From positions 28,148,001 through 28,212,000 of the forward strand of contig CM114275.1 of the NCBI GenBank assembly GCA_050084515.1: a stretch of 64,000 nucleotides of DNA, given 5' to 3'. A program made the translations under genes and the position numbers. Shown piece by piece: positions 60,319 to 64,000 of this stretch (within the stretch, counting starts at the first letter, position 1; each line of letters begins with the position of its first letter). The DNA comes from Blasia pusilla. Taxonomy: Eukaryota > Marchantiophyta > Marchantiopsida > Blasiales. The notes under the pieces were generated by a model. It worked only from the letters and a program-made list of their open reading frames with translations. It ran no database searches and was not told where the DNA came from.

Positions 60319-61094
60319 TGTCGTGCGCATACACATCACTACACAACACATATCGCTTTCACCAAACACACACACAAAAACACGCATGATCCCATGCTAA
60401 CTCATGGCATCCAAACAACAAGATAAGAAGTACCAAAATATCTCCAATAAAATAAGATCTAGTCTCTCTCACCGCACCATAGTTCTCATATGTGTGCACT
60501 CTCATATGTTTCTCTCAATGTCAAACCAAACCCACTCTCCTAATGAGAGGCTTGGGTTACACATACAAGGCAAGCAAGACCATCATTCCGTCGTCTCATG
60601 CCAAGAGGTTCAACAAAGAAAGAATGAGCTCTCAAGCTCTCTCTCTCCTTGAGGTATACCCCTCCCCTCTCCCAAGCTCTCTCCATGGTAACCTATGCTC
60701 CCAAGTCACCTCCTTGGCTCTTAACCTCATGGAGGAGGTTGAGGGCTACTTACCAAAAATATAAAGTCGACATGTACTCAACATGGTACTTATTTAAAAT
60801 AGTAAGTTTCTCAATATGGCTCCAAATGAGCTGAAACGAAGGAAAAACTTGCTCTCTCAGGTTTCTCGGGGCCTCATCAGGTCATCATCGACCGACTCAG
60901 CATGTCCTCCACTACTCACAAAGGCGGTTTACTAGCTCTCATCGATCTATCCTAAAAGACGTGACAGTTGTCGTACGCATACACATCACTACACAATATA
61001 CATCGTTGTTACCGAACACACACACAAACACACACGATCCCATGCTAACTCATGGCATCCAAACAACGAGACAAGAAGTACCAAAATATTTCTA
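60319..61094 (-). repeat. 3' LTR of gypsy copy 3/4, subfamily II, with A-B-A structure
   Basis: The modules are A at 60969-61094, B at 60447-60968 and A' at 60319-60446. A and A' share ACTCATGGCATCCAAACAAC and CCAAAATAT and start TGTCGTxCGCATACACATCAC. A polypurine tract (CTAGGGGGGCGA on the minus strand) abuts A at about 61097-61108. Module A differs from copies 1 and 2 except at its last 40 bp, so this is a second subfamily. Confidence 0.83.
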
Positions 61095-61096
61095 AT

Positions 61097-61849
61097 CGCC
61101 CCCCTAGCTAGTGGTTAGGTCCCTTTAACTCCAGATAGCCATCTATCCCTACCTACCATGACATACATCTCTCGGAGGCTAAGAGCAAGAAGGTTGAGTG
61201 CTCATGTGGCCCCATCCTTAGTCGCCTGCTTGTCATCCATGTCATAGACACAATTCAGAATGTAGAACTACCTACTCTATGTACATCTGGGACACATCCA
61301 TTGTCCTTGAGGAACCCTAGTAAGAGGTGGCGTCAAACATGCTATATGCCATCCTCTCGAACATCCATCACAGACTAGCATAGTGGCTGCACCACGGGCA
61401 AAACCACACAACATACACCGCAAGTCTGTAGGAACTATTGCTAATCTCGGATCAACAGTACCGTCAATGTTCAAAAGATAACATGGCGCATAGTTACGCA
61501 CATGGTCCTTCCAAACCATACCATCGTGTCACTCCAATAAGAGAACATCGGATGGCAAAACCTCACGCACTCTCAAGATGGTGCGCCCTCTAGTCACATC
61601 CAACGTCGTGGGTGCCGTCTGTTGCAAGTAGACATAATCTACTTGGAGTTGTCTGGTGGTCTGGTTGGGGACCGTGGTGCGGACAGTGGTGGTTTTACAC
61701 GGAGTGGATTGAGGTATCGGCTACCTTTTCCACTTCCGACGATTGATGAAGAGGCCTGATGAAACCTCCGGATAGTAGGTTGATAACCACCTTCTCGAAT
61801 AGTCGCATACCTCAACGTATCTCGTATACAACAAAGATCGCTGTCACCG
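61097..61849 (-). mobile_element. Gypsy copy 4: second tail with PHD finger and a ~115-bp insert
   Basis: A second pol tail follows copy 3 in the same direction. It starts in the post-integrase region (RDTLRYATIREGGYQPTIRRF, near 61815). It is interrupted at about 61640-61755 by foreign sequence, then resumes at VTRGRTILRVREVLPSDVL (near 61600). It continues through NYAPCYLL into an intact PHD finger and ends with a polypurine tract before the LTR at 61094. Together with copy 3 it looks like the product of unequal recombination or template switching. Confidence 0.75.
61280..61417 (-). CDS. PHD finger of gypsy copy 4, all zinc ligands present
   Basis: A C4HC3 zinc finger at the end of the polyprotein. 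Ligands in order: CMLC, CDGC, WH with C three residues on, then MCPRC before the stop. The spacing is C-x2-C-x11-C-x2-C-x4-H-x2-C-x14-C-x2-C. The inner wording TMLVCDGCSRGWHIAC with PPLTRVPQGQW is typical of PHD fingers that bind the histone H3 tail. The open frame around it runs 61519-61277. A reading role in target-site choice is inferred by analogy with chromodomains on integrases of chromoviruses. Confidence 0.82.
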
Positions 61850-61945
61850 AAGATACACACAAATGCACACGATCCCATGCTAACTCATGGCATCCAAACA
61901 ACGAGACAAGAAGTACCAAAATATCTCTAATCGCCCCCCTAGTTG
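61850..61945 (-). repeat. Partial LTR A module between two tails
   Basis: On the minus strand a polypurine tract (ACTAGGGGGGCGAT) and about 90 bp of module A (TTTTGGTACTTCTTGTCTCG...) follow the copy 3 tail. Module A then breaks off near 61850 and joins directly to the post-integrase coding region of copy 4. The junction reads CGATCTTTGTTGTATACGAG. Confidence 0.75.
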
Positions 61946-64000
61946 GTGGGTAGGTCCCTCTAACTCCATATAGCCATCTATCCCTACCTACTATGACATA
62001 CATCTCTTGGATGCTAAGAGCAAGAGGGCCAGGCGCTCATGTGGCCCCATCGTTAGTCGCCTTCTTGTCATCCATGTCACAAATATAAGTCAGAATGTAG
62101 AACTACCCACGCTATGTACATCTGGGACACATCCATCGTCCCTGAGGAACCCTAGTGAGAGGTAATTTCAAACATACCATATGCCATCCTCTCTCACATC
62201 CATCACATACTAGCATAGTGGTCGCATCGCGGGTAGAACCACACAACATACATCGCAAGGCTGTAGGAACTACTACTACGCTCGGGTCAACTGTACCGTC
62301 TTTATTCGGAAGGTGACACGGCGCACAATTACGCACATGGTTCTTACAAACCATACCATCACGTCCCTCCAATAAGAGAATACCTGATGGCAAAACCTCA
62401 CGTATTCTCAAGATGGTGCGCCCTGCAGTCACATCCAACGTCGTGGGTACCGTCTGCTGTAAGTAGACATAGTCTCCCTAATGAAACCTCCGGATAGAAG
62501 GTCGATAACCACCCCTCAAATAGTCGCATACCTCAATGTATCCCGATGTTGCGCAATCGCCAAGTTCTCAAACGCCATGGGCATCACTCTCCAAGACAAC
62601 TCAACCCTCTAAGAACATGCTCGCAGCCATACATCAAGGTCCTCAAGGTTCAACACCTCACCAACATCTTGACGAATGGCCGCAGGTAAATCTGGCTCTT
62701 GGCCATAAAGGAACAAGTACGGTGAGAAAGACGTTAAGGATGTCTGCCTGTTGAATCTGTATCCCATCGCCAACCACCGAAACTGAAGGTCCCAATCTCC
62801 TAGGTGACTTCTCTGCAAGCCATACTTGCGTTGTCCTCTCTTCTTCGTCTACACAACCCGCTTCGCTAGTCCATCCACCTCAGGATGATCTCGCGAAGTA
62901 GTGCAACGGTCGATTAGTGCCTGATCACACAAGGCCTGAAACTCCCCACAAAACTCTGTACCCTGGTCTGTCAACACCTCAGTTGGTGCACCATAATGAC
63001 TCAAAACTCGATCTAGGAAGGCATACGCTACTCCTTCACTTCCTTTGTCAGGCAATTCAACCAACTCTATCCACTTCGAGAAGTGCTCGACCATCACCAA
63101 CACATAACGACTATGGTGCTCCGTCAAAGGCAAAGGTCTTGCAAAATCCAAACTCCATCTATAACCTAAATCCATGATTGGAAATAGATGCAATTGTGGA
63201 GTCGAAGCATTGAACGATGCTCAGACTGGATCACACACCATGCATCTGGCAACAAACTGCTAAATGTTAGTGTGCATGCCTTGCCACCAAAACTGAATCT
63301 AGAGCAAGGTGTACATCCACTTCACTCCAAAATGACCCAACTCCTCATGGGCATGACGTACTAAATGTGCTCTCTGCAAAGGATGAGGCACTACACGCAC
63401 TCTACCATCCTCCCACACTCGCAACACATGTGTGCCCTCCCGTTGGAACCGTCTAGCTCGCTGTAGGATCCAATCCCGCTCTCTAGCACCCAATGTGCTC
63501 ATGACGCTGCTAGTACGCAAGTACTCCAAGACCACCCCATCATCGTGAATATCTCGGCCACCTGTTGTCTCCTCACCAGCCTCTGGATCTAAGGATTCTC
63601 CATCAGACCTTGCCATCGAAGTCTCAAAAATCTGGCTCTCCATAGCCAACAAGCCCAAATAGGCTGACGCATGCCATCCTGGCACCAACTCCTCACCAGT
63701 CTCACCATGCCAACGAGCTCAAGTCGTATCTCGCTGACTTGGGCATGGGAGCATCCCAGGTCTATGTACCACCTGGAAGTCATACTCCTGCAACAAAAGA
63801 GCGCACCTCGCAAGCTTCCCTATTAGCCTGTCGGACTCCATCAACCACTTAAGTGGCTGGTGATCAATCATGATGGTAAAGGGATTGTGGAATAGATAAC
63901 ATCTAAAATGTACGACAGCCCACACTCCAGCCAAGCACTCACCCTCATACGAGCTATACTTTGCCTCTGCAGCGTTGTTCAAGCAACTAGCGTAAGCCAC
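61946..64000 (-). mobile_element. Ty3/gypsy copy 3, 3' half (continues beyond the window)
   Basis: On the minus strand from the window edge: RNase H (64000-63719; AEAKYSSYEGECLAGVWAVV, IDHQPLKWLMES), a linker (63688-63299; DDGVVLEYLRTSSVMSTLGA) running into the integrase zinc-binding part (HAHEELGHFGVKW, both histidines), the integrase core (63193-62849), the tail (62818-62450), and a PHD finger. Integrase keeps the first Asp (WSLDFARPL) and second (TDQGTEF) but has Lys for the Glu (DGLAKRVV). A few stops and shifts break it, yet it is better preserved than copies 1 and 2. RT, any methyltransferase domain and the 5' LTR would lie past 64000. Confidence 0.9.
62115..62252 (-). CDS. PHD finger of gypsy copy 3, all zinc ligands present
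   Basis: The spacing is the same as in copy 4 (C-x2-C-x11-C-x2-C-x4-H-x2-C-x14-C-x2-C). The wording is CMLCGSTRDATTMLVCDGCE, then GWHMVC, and PLTRVPQGRWMCPRC before the stop. The open frame 62438-62112 also holds the conserved upstream stretch ILRIREVLPSGILLLEGRDG and NCAPCHLPN. The last residues of the polyprotein are the finger itself, only a few hundred bases before the polypurine tract, so it is part of the element and not a captured neighbour. Confidence 0.86.

Noticed and set aside
1-64000. tRNA, rRNA or CRISPR
   Set aside because: No cloverleaf, ribosomal core sequence or regularly spaced repeat array was seen on reading; a dedicated tRNA scan was not possible.

Overview
This window is eukaryotic and almost certainly from a land plant or close streptophyte relative. 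It has one large spliced plant-type gene, one intronless gene, and a dense, mostly decayed population of Ty3/gypsy, Ty1/copia, PIF/Harbinger, MULE-like and non-LTR elements. The intron density, the long CT-rich leaders and the type of gypsy element suggest a bryophyte or other non-flowering plant (a liverwort-like genome is my guess). No sequence comparison was run, so the lineage is inference.

Layout. 1-10.56 kb: repeat-derived. It holds an isolated LTR module (1012-1517), a copia remnant (1519-3960), and a long plus-strand gypsy element (about 3965-10557) that carries a DNMT3-like cytosine methyltransferase remnant upstream of reverse transcriptase and a PHD finger after integrase. 10.56-13.2 kb: a truncated unknown ORF, a MITE-like inverted repeat, and an intact single-exon gene for a membrane-anchored family-24-type methyltransferase (12326-13225). 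13.2-18.9 kb: no recognised gene. 18.93-21.89 kb: a second, 5'-truncated gypsy copy (minus strand). 21.9-25.7 kb: no recognised gene. 26.0-28.8 kb: a PIF/Harbinger element whose two genes point towards each other. 28.9-30.4 kb: a MULE-like fragment joined to a gypsy RNase H fragment. 30.5-33.0 kb: GC-rich upstream region of MED13. 33.04-49.95 kb: MED13, about 20 coding exons, encoding the large subunit of the Mediator CDK8 kinase module. A LINE 3' end lies in one intron and one exon contains an apparent frameshift. 50-57.5 kb: AT-rich, decayed. 57.9-64 kb: an LTR module, a kinase pseudogene cut off by an LTR, and a rearranged minus-strand gypsy copy with two successive PHD-finger tails.

Only two host genes look functional: the methyltransferase and MED13. 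The most interesting system is the gypsy family. It combines a potential DNA-methylation writer (DNMT3-like motifs I, VI, VIII and X seen in the 4 kb copy) with a potential chromatin reader (a PHD finger, complete in two tails and degraded in two). Its LTRs have an unusual A-B-A organisation with direct repeats of about 130 bp, and B-only copies also occur. No tRNA, rRNA or CRISPR array was recognised.
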